In this document: positions 1 through 8,104 of the stretch, one piece after another
How the letters are laid out: each line of letters begins with the position of its first letter
Numbering within the stretch: position 1 is the stretch's first letter
DNA from: UBA4736 sp002404015
GTDB lineage: Bacteria > Chloroflexota > Dormibacteria > Dormibacterales > Dormibacteraceae
Length of the DNA stretch: 64,000 nt
NCBI GenBank assembly: GCA_036747295.1
Contig: DAIOCN010000006.1
Location: 47,408 to 111,407, forward strand
Direction of reading: 5' to 3'
Position numbers and translations under genes: made by a program
Notes under the pieces: model-generated
Database searches by the model: none
What the model saw: the letters and a program-made list of their open reading frames with translations, nothing else
What the model was told of the DNA's origin: nothing

Positions 1-171
1 CTCCAGGAAGACGCCTCGCGCGTCGAGCAGCGGGAAGACGTGCGACCAGGACTTGCCCGCGTGGGAGCGGGAGGTGAGCTGGACCAGCTCCACGTCGGGG
101 TGCCGCGCCAACAGGTTCACAGCCGTCATGCCGGCGTACCCGTTGGCCCCCGCGACCACAGCCTTGATCAT
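1..171 (-). CDS. argC: N-acetyl-gamma-glutamyl-phosphate reductase, N-terminal part
   Basis: This is the first ~57 codons of ArgC; the gene runs off the window edge. ArgC reduces N-acetylglutamyl phosphate to the semialdehyde with NADPH in arginine biosynthesis. The translation opens MIKAVVAGANGYAGM, the Rossmann GxxGxxG dinucleotide site typical of the family, followed by an LLARHPDVELVQLTSR stretch that matches the usual second strand. The start is ATG at 171; an in-frame ATG at 177 would add two residues. It lies 52 bases downstream of hisI on the same strand but has its own AT-rich upstream region with repeated TGCATAA, so it probably heads a separate arg operon. Confidence 0.85.
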   Translation of the reverse strand, partial: MIKAVVAGANGYAGMTAVNLLARHPDVELVQLTSRSHAGKSWSHVFPLLDARGVFLE

Positions 172-210
172 TTGCATGCATAAACATACAGGTATTCCTG
201 CATAACTATC
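172..210 (-). promoter_or_regulatory. AT-rich promoter/operator upstream of argC, ArgR-like
   Basis: This short region is strikingly AT-rich against its surroundings. It carries TGCATAA at 177-183 and again at 199-205, 22 bases apart (two helical turns), plus TTGCATG at 172-178. ARG boxes of GC-rich actinobacteria are built from similar TGCAT half-sites, so arginine-dependent repression by ArgR is a reasonable inference. The regulator is not in the window and the exact promoter elements are not clear. Confidence 0.4.
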
Positions 211-223
211 CGGGCCAGGACTC

Positions 224-529
224 CTAGTCGGGCTCGTTGAAGAAGCAGCTCACGGCGCCCGTGTGGCAGGCCGGCCCGTGGGGGCGGGCCCGCAGCAGCA
301 CCGCGTCGAGGTCGCAGTCCAGCCGGACCTCGACCACCTCCAGGTAGTTGCCGGAGGTGGCGCCCTTCTCCCAGAGCCCGCGGGTCCGGGAATGGAACCA
401 GGCCCGCCCGGTGTCGCGTGTCTTCGACCAGGCCGCCTCATCCATGTAGGCCAGCATCAGCACCTGGCCGGTCTCGGAGTCCTGCACGACCGCCGGCACC
501 AGCCCCTTCGAGAAGTCGGGAAGGCTCAT
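224..529 (-). CDS. hisI: phosphoribosyl-AMP cyclohydrolase
   Basis: A 101-residue HisI that opens the adenine ring of phosphoribosyl-AMP (third step of histidine synthesis). The family signature is present: WFHSRTRGLWEKG, the DCDLDA metal-binding aspartates, and the C-terminal CHTGAVSCF with zinc-binding cysteines. It has only the cyclohydrolase domain, so the pyrophosphohydrolase HisE must be encoded elsewhere. The ATG at 529 overlaps the hisF stop by four bases (ATGA), which indicates translational coupling. It is the last gene of the his operon. A longer open frame upstream exists but has no homology-like content. Confidence 0.95.
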   Translation of the reverse strand: MSLPDFSKGLVPAVVQDSETGQVLMLAYMDEAAWSKTRDTGRAWFHSRTRGLWEKGATSGNYLEVVEVRLDCDLDAVLLRARPHGPACHTGAVSCFFNEPD

Positions 530-1287
530 GTCCTGATCTCCAAACCGCGGCCGGCCAGCTCCGATTTCACCTGCCGGATGCCGACCTCGCCGAAATGGAA
601 GATCGAGGCCGCCAGGGCCGCCTCGGCGCCGCCCGTGGTGAGCGCCTCGTACATGTGCGCCGAGCCGCCGGCGCCCCCCGAGGCGATCACCGGGAGCCGG
701 ACGGCCCCGCTCACGGCGGCCGTGAGCTCGAGGTCGTAGCCGTCGTGCGTCCCGTCGCGGTCCATCGACGTCAGCAGGATCTCCCCGGCGCCCATGCGCT
801 CCGCCTCGCGCGCCCACTCGACCGCGTCGCGGCCGGCCGGCCGCCGGCCCCCGTGGCTGTGCACCTCCCAGCCGGGCGCGTCCTCTCGGCGCTTGGCGTC
901 GATGGCCACGACCACGCACTGAGAGCCGAAGATGTCGGCGCCCCGCCTGATCAGCTCCGGATCGGCGAGCGCCGCCGAGTTCACCGCCACCTTGTCCGCC
1001 CCGTGCGACAGCAGCTCCTGCATGTCGTCGACGGTCCGGACGCCACCGCCCACCGTGAGCGGGATGAACACCTGGTCGGCCGTCCTGGCCACCACCTCGA
1101 GAAGGATCCGGCGCTCGTCGGAGGAGGCCGTGATGTCCAGGAAGACGAGCTCGTCGGCCCCTTGCTGGTCGTACCAGGCGGCCAGCTCGGCGGGGTCCCC
1201 GGCGTCGCGCAGCTCCACGAACCGAACACCCTTGACGACCCGCCCCGCGGTCACGTCGAGACAGGGGATGATGCGCTTAGCCGGCAC
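526..1287 (-). CDS. hisF: imidazole glycerol phosphate synthase, cyclase subunit
   Basis: A 253-residue (beta/alpha)8 barrel that uses ammonia from HisH to close the imidazole ring and release AICAR. Visible marks are the N-terminal catalytic-strand IIPCLDVTAGRVVKG (catalytic Asp), the central VGGGVRT phosphate loop and IASGGAGG near the C-terminus. The GTG start at 1287 overlaps hisH by 11 bases, and its end overlaps hisI. Length matches the family. The usual partner gene hisA is absent from this operon. Confidence 0.96.
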   Translation of the reverse strand: MPAKRIIPCLDVTAGRVVKGVRFVELRDAGDPAELAAWYDQQGADELVFLDITASSDERRILLEVVARTADQVFIPLTVGGGVRTVDDMQELLSHGADKVAVNSAALADPELIRRGADIFGSQCVVVAIDAKRREDAPGWEVHSHGGRRPAGRDAVEWAREAERMGAGEILLTSMDRDGTHDGYDLELTAAVSGAVRLPVIASGGAGGSAHMYEALTTGGAEAALAASIFHFGEVGIRQVKSELAGRGLEIRT

Positions 1288-1876
1288 CGCACACGCTCAG
1301 GAAGTTGGCGTACACGCGGAGGCCGTCCGGCCCGCTCTTCTCGGGGTGGAACTGGGTCCCCATGACCGTCAGGCGGGCCGCCGCCGCCGCCGGCGAGTGC
1401 TCGGTCGTGCCCAGCACGTCGGGGCTGCCGGCCGGCGTGTAGGAGTGCACGAAGTAGAAGTAGGAGGAGTCGGCGATCCCCTCCCACAGGGGTGACCACT
1501 CCGCCTGCTTGACCCGGCACCATCCGATGACCGGCAGCCGGGCGCTGCCCTGGACCAGGTCCACCTTGCCGCGCAGTAGGCCCAGGCCCTCGTGGCGCCC
1601 GTGCTCGGAGGACTCCTCGAACATCAGCTGGTAGCCGAGACAGACGCCCATCAGCGGCTTGCCCCTCCGGGCCAGCTCCACCACCCCGCGGCCCAGGTTG
1701 CCGGACTCCAGCTTTCGCAGCGCCCAGGCGAAGGCTCCCACGCCCGGCAGCACCAGGCCGTTGGCGTGGGACAGGTCCTCGTAGTCGGCCGTGATCCGGG
1801 GCTCGGCGCCCACGCTGAGCAGGGCCCGCTCCACGCTGCGCAGGTTGCCGACGCCGTAGTCGACGATTGCGATCAA
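1277..1876 (-). CDS. hisH: imidazole glycerol phosphate synthase, glutamine amidotransferase subunit
   Basis: A 199-residue class I glutaminase that feeds ammonia to HisF. It shows the nucleophile loop GVCLGYQLM (catalytic Cys), the FHPEKS His-Glu pair and the conserved IVDYGVGNL start. The start codon is TTG at 1876, which overlaps the hisB stop as TTGA. This is the start because the protein begins directly at the conserved first beta-strand and the in-frame sequence further upstream is non-HisH. Regulation is with the operon. Confidence 0.96.
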   Translation of the reverse strand: MIAIVDYGVGNLRSVERALLSVGAEPRITADYEDLSHANGLVLPGVGAFAWALRKLESGNLGRGVVELARRGKPLMGVCLGYQLMFEESSEHGRHEGLGLLRGKVDLVQGSARLPVIGWCRVKQAEWSPLWEGIADSSYFYFVHSYTPAGSPDVLGTTEHSPAAAAARLTVMGTQFHPEKSGPDGLRVYANFLSVCGAG

Positions 1877-2457
1877 CCGAGCAGGCCTTTGGAGGACGGG
1901 ATCTCGCCGCCCCCCAGCGACATGGCCGAGCGAAGGGCGAGGCCCAGGGCCTTGGAGGCCGACTCCGCGATGTGGTGGCGGTTGCGGCCCCGGATGAGGT
2001 CGACGTGGATGGTGGCGCCGGCGTGGATCGAGAAAGCGCGCCACCACTCCTCCAGCGTCTCGCTCTCGAGGCTCCCGATCCGGCCCTTCAGGGGCAGGTT
2101 GTACGAGAGGAACGGCCGCTTGCCGAGATCGATCACGACCCGGCTCAGCGACTCGTCGAGCGGCGCGTAAGCGGTCGCGAAGCGCGCGATCCCCTTCCGG
2201 TCGCCGAGCGCCTGGGAGAGCGCCTGCCCGATCACGATGCCCGCGTCCTCCATCAGGTGGTGGGGATCGACCCGGACGTCGCCGGCGCCCTTGAAGGCCA
2301 GGTCGAAGGCGCCGTAGCGGGCGACCTGCTCCAGCATGTGGTCGAGGAAGGGCAAGCCGCTGGCGACCTCGATGCGCTTGCCGGCGTCCAGCTTCACCTC
2401 GCACTCGATCTGGGTCTCCCGGCTGTGCCGGCTGACCAGCGCGGCTCTATCGCTCAT
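1873..2457 (-). CDS. hisB: imidazoleglycerol-phosphate dehydratase
   Basis: A 194-residue monofunctional IGP dehydratase, without the N-terminal phosphatase of enterobacterial HisB. Manganese-binding motifs are clear: HHLMEDAGI in the first half and RHHIAESASKALG in the second, plus FLDHML. The start chosen is ATG at 2457, giving MSDRAALVSRHSRET; an ATG ten codons upstream is possible but adds only a basic, non-conserved stretch inside hisD. The gene overlaps hisD by 11 bases and hisH by four, consistent with tight coupling. Confidence 0.96.
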   Translation of the reverse strand: MSDRAALVSRHSRETQIECEVKLDAGKRIEVASGLPFLDHMLEQVARYGAFDLAFKGAGDVRVDPHHLMEDAGIVIGQALSQALGDRKGIARFATAYAPLDESLSRVVIDLGKRPFLSYNLPLKGRIGSLESETLEEWWRAFSIHAGATIHVDLIRGRNRHHIAESASKALGLALRSAMSLGGGEIPSSKGLLG

Positions 2458-3727
2458 CTTGCATTCGCACCTCGATCGCGTTGGCATGGGCCGTCAAGCC
2501 CTCCAGGTTGGCCAGGGCCCGGGCGGGCTCCTGGAGCATTTCCAGGTCACCCCTGGTGAGGCTGGCCACGCTCGTTCGCTTGAGGAACGAGTAGACGCCG
2601 AGCGGCGAGGCGAAGCGAGCGGAGCCGGCCGTCGGCAGCGTGTGGTTGGGCCCGATCACGTAGTCGCCCAGCGAGACCGCAGCGTAGGGACCGACGAACA
2701 CGGCCCCCGCATTCTCGACCTGCGCGATCAGGCGTCCGGGGTCCTCGACGATCAGCTCCAGGTGCTCCGGCGCGAAGTCGTTCGACACCTGCATGGCCTG
2801 CTCCAGCGATTCGGTGAGCACTATGCAGCAGTGGGCGGCGGCCACCACCGCCGCCCGGTCGAGCCGCCGGAGGAGGTCGCTGAACTCCTCCTCCACCGCG
2901 TCCGCGAGGGCCTCGGAGTCAGTCACCAGCAGCGCCCAGGCCATCGGGTCGTGCTCGAGCTGGGAGGCCAGGTCGGCGGCCACGTACTGGGCAGGAGCGG
3001 TGTGGTCGGCCACGACCAGGATCTCGGTCGGGCCGGCCACCGCGTCCACCCCGACAGCGCCGAAGACCTCGCGCTTCGCAAGCGCCACGTAGATGTTGCC
3101 GGGACCCACGACCACGTCCACGCGAGGGATGGCGGCCGTGCCGTAAGCCAGCGCGGCGACGGCCTGGGCGCCCCCGACCCGATAAACCTCGTCGGCTCCG
3201 GCGATCGCGGCCGCGGCCAGGATCGAGGTGGCCACCGTGCCGTCCCTGTTGGGCGGCGTGGCCAGGGCCACCTCGCGGACCCCGGCCACCCGGGCCGGAA
3301 TGACGGCCATCAGCACCGTCGACGGGTACGCGGCCCGCCCACCGGGCACGTACACGCCCGCCCGCCGGACCGGCCGCGTCAGCAGCTTCAGGCCCGGCGG
3401 CCCGCCCACCTCCTCGAACTTCTGGGCCGCGTGGAAGTCGCGGATCCGCTGGGCGGCAAACTCCAGCGCGGCCCGGTCGCCCGCTGGTAGCCGGCCCAGA
3501 GCCTTCGTGAGCTCGGCCGCGGAGACGCGGAAGGACTCGCCTTCGGCCGGCGCCCAGCCGTCGAAGCGCTCGCTGTACTCCCGCAGGGCGGCGTCACCCT
3601 CGCCGGCGACCCGCCGGCAGATCTCCTGGACCGCGGACCGCTGCTCCGCCGTCCCGCCCAGGTCGAGACGGCGCCGGCTGAGGGGGCTGTCCAGCCAGTC
3701 GCCGACGTTGAAGCGGCTGAGGCTCAC
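2447..3727 (-). CDS. hisD: histidinol dehydrogenase
   Basis: A 426-residue zinc enzyme that oxidises L-histidinol twice to histidine with NAD. Family marks include YVPGGRAAYPSTVLM, the VAGPTEILV segment, the zinc-ligand region SQLEHDPMAWALLVT and GPNHTLPTAGSARF. The start is GTG at 3727, overlapping the hisG stop as GTGA. Full family length, no defects seen. Confidence 0.97.
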   Translation of the reverse strand: MSLSRFNVGDWLDSPLSRRRLDLGGTAEQRSAVQEICRRVAGEGDAALREYSERFDGWAPAEGESFRVSAAELTKALGRLPAGDRAALEFAAQRIRDFHAAQKFEEVGGPPGLKLLTRPVRRAGVYVPGGRAAYPSTVLMAVIPARVAGVREVALATPPNRDGTVATSILAAAAIAGADEVYRVGGAQAVAALAYGTAAIPRVDVVVGPGNIYVALAKREVFGAVGVDAVAGPTEILVVADHTAPAQYVAADLASQLEHDPMAWALLVTDSEALADAVEEEFSDLLRRLDRAAVVAAAHCCIVLTESLEQAMQVSNDFAPEHLELIVEDPGRLIAQVENAGAVFVGPYAAVSLGDYVIGPNHTLPTAGSARFASPLGVYSFLKRTSVASLTRGDLEMLQEPARALANLEGLTAHANAIEVRMQDER

Positions 3728-4350
3728 CTGACGGCCCCCCGGACCCGGCCGACCAGTTCCTGGATCGGCTCCCCGCGGGTCTTGAGGCTGGCCTGGTTGG
3801 CGATCAGCCGCGCCGTCGACCGGCCGACCTCGGCGACGACGCGCAGCCGGTTCTCCTTCAGAGTGCGGCCGGTGGCGGTCAGGTCGACGATGGCGTCGAC
3901 GAGACCGACCTGGGGCGCCAGCTCAACCGACCCGTGCAGGCGGACCACCTCGACCGTCTGCCCGAGCGCGTCCATGTACGCGTTGGTGGTGACCGGGTAC
4001 TTGGTGGCGACCCGCAGCGTCGGCGGCCACGTCTCCGGCCCCTGCAGTGGGGAGCCTTCGGGCACCGCCAGCACCATCGTGCAGCCGCCGAAGTGGAGGT
4101 CCAGCAGCTCGTAGTGGGCGCCAGGCGACTCCCAGAGCTGGTCCTTCCCGACCACCCCGAGGTCCACCGCACCGTAGTCCACGTAGGCCGCCACGTCGGA
4201 AGGCCGCACGAGCACGACCCGGACCCCGTTCTCCTCGACCAGCAGGCGCCGGCCGACCGTCGAGGCCAGGTCGGCGATCCCAGCCCGCTTGAGCAGGGCC
4301 AGGCTGCCCTCCAGCAGGACCCCCGTAGGGAGCGCGATCGAGGCGATCAT
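3724..4350 (-). CDS. hisG: ATP phosphoribosyltransferase, short catalytic form
   Basis: A 208-residue HisG(S), the committed step joining ATP and PRPP. It lacks the C-terminal ACT-like regulatory domain of long HisG, so it needs HisZ, and hisZ is immediately upstream. Visible family segments are IALPTGVLLEGSLALLKRAG at the start, the periplasmic-binding-protein-like core YGAVDLGVVGKDQL, and the PRPP-loop region VDLTATGRTLKENRL. The start is ATG at 4350, seven bases after hisZ; the longer upstream frame runs into hisZ and was rejected. Confidence 0.95.
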   Translation of the reverse strand: MIASIALPTGVLLEGSLALLKRAGIADLASTVGRRLLVEENGVRVVLVRPSDVAAYVDYGAVDLGVVGKDQLWESPGAHYELLDLHFGGCTMVLAVPEGSPLQGPETWPPTLRVATKYPVTTNAYMDALGQTVEVVRLHGSVELAPQVGLVDAIVDLTATGRTLKENRLRVVAEVGRSTARLIANQASLKTRGEPIQELVGRVRGAVR

Positions 4351-4357
4351 CGTCCGC

Positions 4358-5614
4358 TCATGAGACCTCGGACCCTGCCAGGCGGCCGACGACCTGGGCA
4401 CCGGGCAGCCGGCGCAGGCGGCCGTCACCCCCCACCCAGCTCAGCTTGGCCCCGGTGGCACAGTGGACGAGGTTGGCGGCTCCGATCGTCTTCCGCCACT
4501 CGCGGGCCGAGGCGAGCCCGCGCGGCTCGGTGTCGACGACCGCCCGCATCCCGAAAAGGCGCAGCGAGGAGCCCAGGCGCAGCGCCTCCGGGAGGCCGGC
4601 CCGAGTCCAGGCGACGGCGGCGTCCAGCCGGGGCAGCGCCCCCGCGCCGTCCCGCGATAGCAGCTCGCTGACCAGGTCCAGCTGGACCACGAAGCCGGTG
4701 GCCGGCGCGGGCCGGCCGAACCGTGCCAGCAGGCGGTCGTAGCGGCCGCCCTGGGCGAGCGGGCGGCCCAGGTCGGGGCCGTAGCCCTCGAAGATCACGC
4801 CCGTGTAGTAGTCGAAGTCCCGGATGGCGCCCAGGTCGAGGTTCACTGAGCCGCCCAGGCCGTGAGCGCCCAGCAGCTCGTGGACCCGGGCCAGCTCCGC
4901 CAGGGCCCGCTCCGAGCGGCGGTTCTGGACCAGCTTGCCGGCCGCCTCCAGAATCTCCACCCCGCCGCGCAGGGCCGGGAAGCGGAGCAGCAGCTCGTGC
5001 TCGGCGCTGCGCAGGGGAGTCTCGGCGATGATCGCCTCCAGCGCCACGAAGTCCCGGCTTCCGAGGGCCGCCTTGATGCCGGCCTTGACGTCGCCGGGCA
5101 GCTTGAGCCCGTCCAGCAGGCCCTGGAAGAACTCCGAGTGACCGACGTCCACCTGGTAGCGGCGGAGCCCGGCCGCGTCCAGGCAGCGGACGGCCATGGC
5201 GATCACCTCCGCGTCGGCAGCCGCGCCGGCGGCCCCGATCAGCTCGGCCCCGACCTGGTGGCGCTCGCGGGGGCGGGCGAAGCGGCCGGGCTCGTTGCTA
5301 ACGACCGGCCCGGCGTAGCAGAGCCGCAGCGGGAGGGGCGCCGAGCGCAGCTTGCCGGCCGCCAGCCGGGCGACCGGTATGGTCCGCTCGCCGACCAGGC
5401 CGAGCACGGAGCCATCGCCATCGGTGAGCTTGAACAGCCGCTGCCGCTGCTCCGCCTCCAGCCCCAGGGCGAGGACGTCCAGCCTCTCGACGGTCGGTGT
5501 GACGACGAAGCGGTAGCCCCAGCGGCGCATCTCGGCCAGGAGCGCCTCCTGGGTGGCGCGCATGGCTTCGGCCTCGGCGGGGAGAAGGTCCCGGAAGCCG
5601 GGGACGCCGCTCAC
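4358..5614 (-). CDS. hisZ: ATP phosphoribosyltransferase regulatory subunit (HisRS paralogue)
   Basis: A 418-residue class II aminoacyl-tRNA-synthetase-like protein. It opens GVPGFRDLLPAEAEA and has FKLTDGDGSVLGLVGE and the YYTGVIFEGYGPDLGRPLAQGGRYD motif of HisS/HisZ. The assignment as HisZ rather than HisS rests on the adjacent short HisG and on the weak tRNA-synthetase C-terminal domain. It activates HisG and carries histidine feedback. It starts with GTG at 5614 and is the first gene of the his operon; a purine-rich GGGAGG abuts the start. The TPR gene upstream is only 50 bases away and may be co-transcribed. Confidence 0.88.
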   Translation of the reverse strand: MSGVPGFRDLLPAEAEAMRATQEALLAEMRRWGYRFVVTPTVERLDVLALGLEAEQRQRLFKLTDGDGSVLGLVGERTIPVARLAAGKLRSAPLPLRLCYAGPVVSNEPGRFARPRERHQVGAELIGAAGAAADAEVIAMAVRCLDAAGLRRYQVDVGHSEFFQGLLDGLKLPGDVKAGIKAALGSRDFVALEAIIAETPLRSAEHELLLRFPALRGGVEILEAAGKLVQNRRSERALAELARVHELLGAHGLGGSVNLDLGAIRDFDYYTGVIFEGYGPDLGRPLAQGGRYDRLLARFGRPAPATGFVVQLDLVSELLSRDGAGALPRLDAAVAWTRAGLPEALRLGSSLRLFGMRAVVDTEPRGLASAREWRKTIGAANLVHCATGAKLSWVGGDGRLRRLPGAQVVGRLAGSEVS

Positions 5615-5664
5615 CCTCCCGCTGCCGTCAGCGGCCTGGGTGAAGGTACCTCCCGGACTCGCGG

Positions 5665-6549
5665 CTACTTGCCCTCATCCTCATCCTCTTCATCTGACGC
5701 ATCGTCGGCCGCCTCGTCCGAGAAGTCGACTGATTCGCTGTCGTCGTCCTCCTCGACCTCGTGCAGGCCCTCCTCCAGGTCCATGGTGGCTTCCGCGGCG
5801 CCCCCGCCCCCGTTCATGTCGTCGTCGTCATCCGACGCGAAGGCCTCCGGGTCTCGCGAGAGCAGGCTCTCCTTCGTGTAGGGCCGGAATTCCACCTCCC
5901 GCTTGCGCACGATCGGGAAGCTGGGCTTGCCCTGGAACTTGGGGTCCTGGTAGGTCTCGCGAACGATCATCTTGACCGTGGAGCCCTCACAGGACGTAAC
6001 GCCCGCCTGGTACCGGTTGCCGCCCTGGATGAACTTGATCAGCCGGCGGGCCAGCTTGGCCTCCAGCGTTCCCAGGCGGATGCCGCGGACCGTGTCCACC
6101 TCGATGCCGTCGCCGTTGACTCGCAGCTCCGCGACGTCGCCGGCCTGGACCTTGCTGCAGACATCGCCGTCGACCGCCTTCAGGCTCGCCGTGGCGGTTT
6201 TGCCCATCTCTTCGACGAATAGGTTCAGGTCCACCCTGGAGGGACCGCCGCGGAGGCTGCCTTTGTGCTGGAGCAGGACGTCCAGCTTGCTCGAGTTCTT
6301 CTGCGCGACCGTGTTCTGAGGGTTGATCTTCAGGCTGGCCTCGTAGGCCGCCTTGGCGTCCGCCAGCCGGCCCAGCTCAGTCAGCGCCTTGCCCAGCCGG
6401 TTCTGGGCGGTGTCGTCCGGCCCGAAATTGTCCAGGATGAACTGGTTCAGCTCCACCGCCTCGTCCCAGTTGCCCGCGATGGCCATCTGCACGGCCTCGT
6501 CTACGTACTGGGAACGGGGCTTGAGGGGCTCCGCGGTGTCGATCGTCAA
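5665..6549 (-). CDS. TPR protein with beta-rich middle and very acidic C-terminal tail
   Basis: A 294-residue cytoplasmic protein of unknown function. Residues ~15-95 contain TPR-like helices (QNRLGKALTELGRLADAKAAYEASLKINPQN). Residues ~120-215 are beta-rich with a conserved-looking RGIRLGTLEAKLARRLIKF segment, loosely like a HIRAN fold. The last ~60 residues are an Asp/Glu-rich low-complexity tail with runs of acidic residues. The start is TTG at 6549, with AGGAG about 11 bases upstream. It sits between the his operon and a divergent transporter. The acidic tail may bind a basic partner or metal; this is inference. Confidence 0.75.
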   Translation of the reverse strand: MTIDTAEPLKPRSQYVDEAVQMAIAGNWDEAVELNQFILDNFGPDDTAQNRLGKALTELGRLADAKAAYEASLKINPQNTVAQKNSSKLDVLLQHKGSLRGGPSRVDLNLFVEEMGKTATASLKAVDGDVCSKVQAGDVAELRVNGDGIEVDTVRGIRLGTLEAKLARRLIKFIQGGNRYQAGVTSCEGSTVKMIVRETYQDPKFQGKPSFPIVRKREVEFRPYTKESLLSRDPEAFASDDDDDMNGGGGAAEATMDLEEGLHEVEEDDDSESVDFSDEAADDASDEEDEDEGK

Positions 6550-6651
6550 AGCACGCGCTCCTAAGAGGTGGAGAGGGATCGGCCTCTGGGCCGGTTTTCA
6601 GAGTATACGAACTGCCCGAGCTCGGTGTTTCGGTAACGTCAAGCGCGGCAC
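6550..6651. promoter_or_regulatory. divergent promoter region between TPR gene and first substrate-binding protein
   Basis: A 102-base intergenic stretch between divergent genes. On the minus strand TATACT lies at 6607-6602, a good -10 for the TPR gene, and AGGAG follows before its TTG start. On the plus strand TAACGT at 6634-6639 lies 12 bases before the ATG at 6652 and could be a -10 for the transporter gene. No clear -35 boxes were found for either. Confidence 0.4.
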
Positions 6652-7914
6652 ATGAGGGTTGGTTGGAAGGTGTTCGCCCTGCTTGTCCAACCGTTCGTGC
6701 TGGCGGCCGCCTGCAGCGGCGGAACCGGACCGGCAGGTCTCCCCGGGCCGGACACCAGCAAGGGCGAGATCGTCATCGCCAGCGAGCTGCCGGCGACCGG
6801 GACCGATGGCGCCGGCGGGCGGCCGGCCCAGCAGGGCGCCCAGTTCGCGGTACGGCAGGCGCAGGCCGTAAAAGGCTTCAAGCTCTCCTTCCTGCCCTTC
6901 GACGACGCGGTGAACGGGGTCCACGACCCCCAGAAAGGGGCCCAGAACGTGGCCCAGATGATGGCCGATCCCAGGGTCCTGGGCATGGTCGGGCCGTTCA
7001 ACTCGAACGTGGCCCGGGCTGAGATCCCGATCGCCAACCAGGCCTCGCTGGCCATGATCAGCCCCGCCAACATCGACGAGTGCCTGACCCAGGCCCTCGC
7101 GCATTGCTCGCCGAAGCCGGCCTCGCTCAGGCCGACCGGCAAGAACAACTATTTCCGGGTGGTGGCAGCCGACACCTTCCAGGGCCGGGCCATGGCCGAC
7201 TTCGCGGTCGACACTCTGAAAATGGTGAAGGTCGGGGTGTTCTCCGACAACGAGGTGTTCGGCAAGAACGTCGCGGACGGCTTCAACGCCGAGTTCGCGA
7301 AGAAGGGCGGCTCGGTGGTCGCCCACCAGGACTTCGTGTGGACCACCACGGCCGACTTCACACCCTTCCTGAAGGCGGCTCAGGCCGCGGGCGCCCAGGG
7401 GATCTTCGCGGGCGCCACCTCGAACACGAAAGGCTGCCTGGCCCGGGCCCAGATGAAGGGCATCTTCGGCCCGGACGCCTACTACCTGGGCCCCGACGCG
7501 ATCGCGGACAGCCAGTGCCTGGCCCAGGCCGGCGACCTGGCCACCGATCGGATGTACTCGAGCAGCGGGATCCCCGACGCCACCCGGAGCCCGGACGCGG
7601 CGCCGGTCGTGGACGCCTACAGGAAGGCCTTCCCGAAGATCGACGACGTGGGGACGTTCACCTTCACCGCCTATGACTGCGCCCGGGTGCTGATCGACGC
7701 GATCGGGCGGGCGATCGACGCCAACGCCGGTCGGGCCCCTTCCCGGCAACAGGTCCTGGAGGCCGTGGCGACGACCAGGAACCTGAAGCTGCTGGGCGGG
7801 ATCTACTCGTTCGACGCGAACGGGGATCCTGCCAGCCCGGTGCTGGCCATCTACCAGGCCAAGGCCCCCGACTGGGTCTTCGCGAAGCAATTTCAGCTGC
7901 CCGCAGCGCCCTGA
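6652..7914 (+). CDS. branched-chain amino acid/amide ABC transporter substrate-binding lipoprotein (copy 1)
   Basis: A 420-residue extracytoplasmic receptor of the Leu/Ile/Val family (type I periplasmic fold). The signal peptide ends in LAAACSG, a lipobox whose Cys would be lipidated. Family landmarks are FDDAVNGVHDPQKG, MVGPFNSNVARAEIPIANQ, ISPAN, and the hinge-crossing DTFQGRAMADF and FSDNEVFGKN. It is the first gene of a transporter cluster and a close paralogue of the next gene (8105-9373). The ligand cannot be read from sequence; amino acid, amide or urea are all known for this family. Confidence 0.92.
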   Translation: MRVGWKVFALLVQPFVLAAACSGGTGPAGLPGPDTSKGEIVIASELPATGTDGAGGRPAQQGAQFAVRQAQAVKGFKLSFLPFDDAVNGVHDPQKGAQNVAQMMADPRVLGMVGPFNSNVARAEIPIANQASLAMISPANIDECLTQALAHCSPKPASLRPTGKNNYFRVVAADTFQGRAMADFAVDTLKMVKVGVFSDNEVFGKNVADGFNAEFAKKGGSVVAHQDFVWTTTADFTPFLKAAQAAGAQGIFAGATSNTKGCLARAQMKGIFGPDAYYLGPDAIADSQCLAQAGDLATDRMYSSSGIPDATRSPDAAPVVDAYRKAFPKIDDVGTFTFTAYDCARVLIDAIGRAIDANAGRAPSRQQVLEAVATTRNLKLLGGIYSFDANGDPASPVLAIYQAKAPDWVFAKQFQLPAAP

Positions 7915-7918
7915 ACGA

Positions 7919-8104
7919 CTCGGGGGCCAGGCAGCCCGAGCTTGACACTTGGCGTTCGCGTGCCCATCCTGTGACCCGGAGTAGTAGGTAGCCGCACGCG
8001 CGGCTGTCCCTTCGTCGGCGCACTCTCGCCCCGGGTTCCGGGAAGAGGGCGAGGGGCAAATGAGGCGACAGGCCGCCTCGAAATCATCCTCAAGGGGGAA
8101 ACGA
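7919..8104 (+). promoter_or_regulatory. promoter and structured leader before second substrate-binding protein
   Basis: This 190-base gap begins with a CTCGGG/CCCGAG hairpin (7919-7940). A perfect -35 TTGACA follows at 7942-7947, with CATCCT 17 bases later as a weak -10. The ~125-base leader then has AGCCGC-ACGC-GCGGCT (7990-8005) and a longer CTCGCCC/GGGCGAG stem (8025-8053), and ends in AGGGGGAA just before the ATG at 8105. Thus the second receptor can be expressed independently, and the leader may be regulatory. I recognise no known riboswitch. Confidence 0.5.

Noticed and set aside
2336..3490. Plus-strand 384-codon frame over hisD
   Set aside because: Antisense to an intact hisD with all motifs; translation has no domain-like content.
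4358..5614. HisS instead of HisZ
   Set aside because: Although histidyl-tRNA-synthetase-like, the gene is directly coupled to a short HisG that needs HisZ and heads the his operon.
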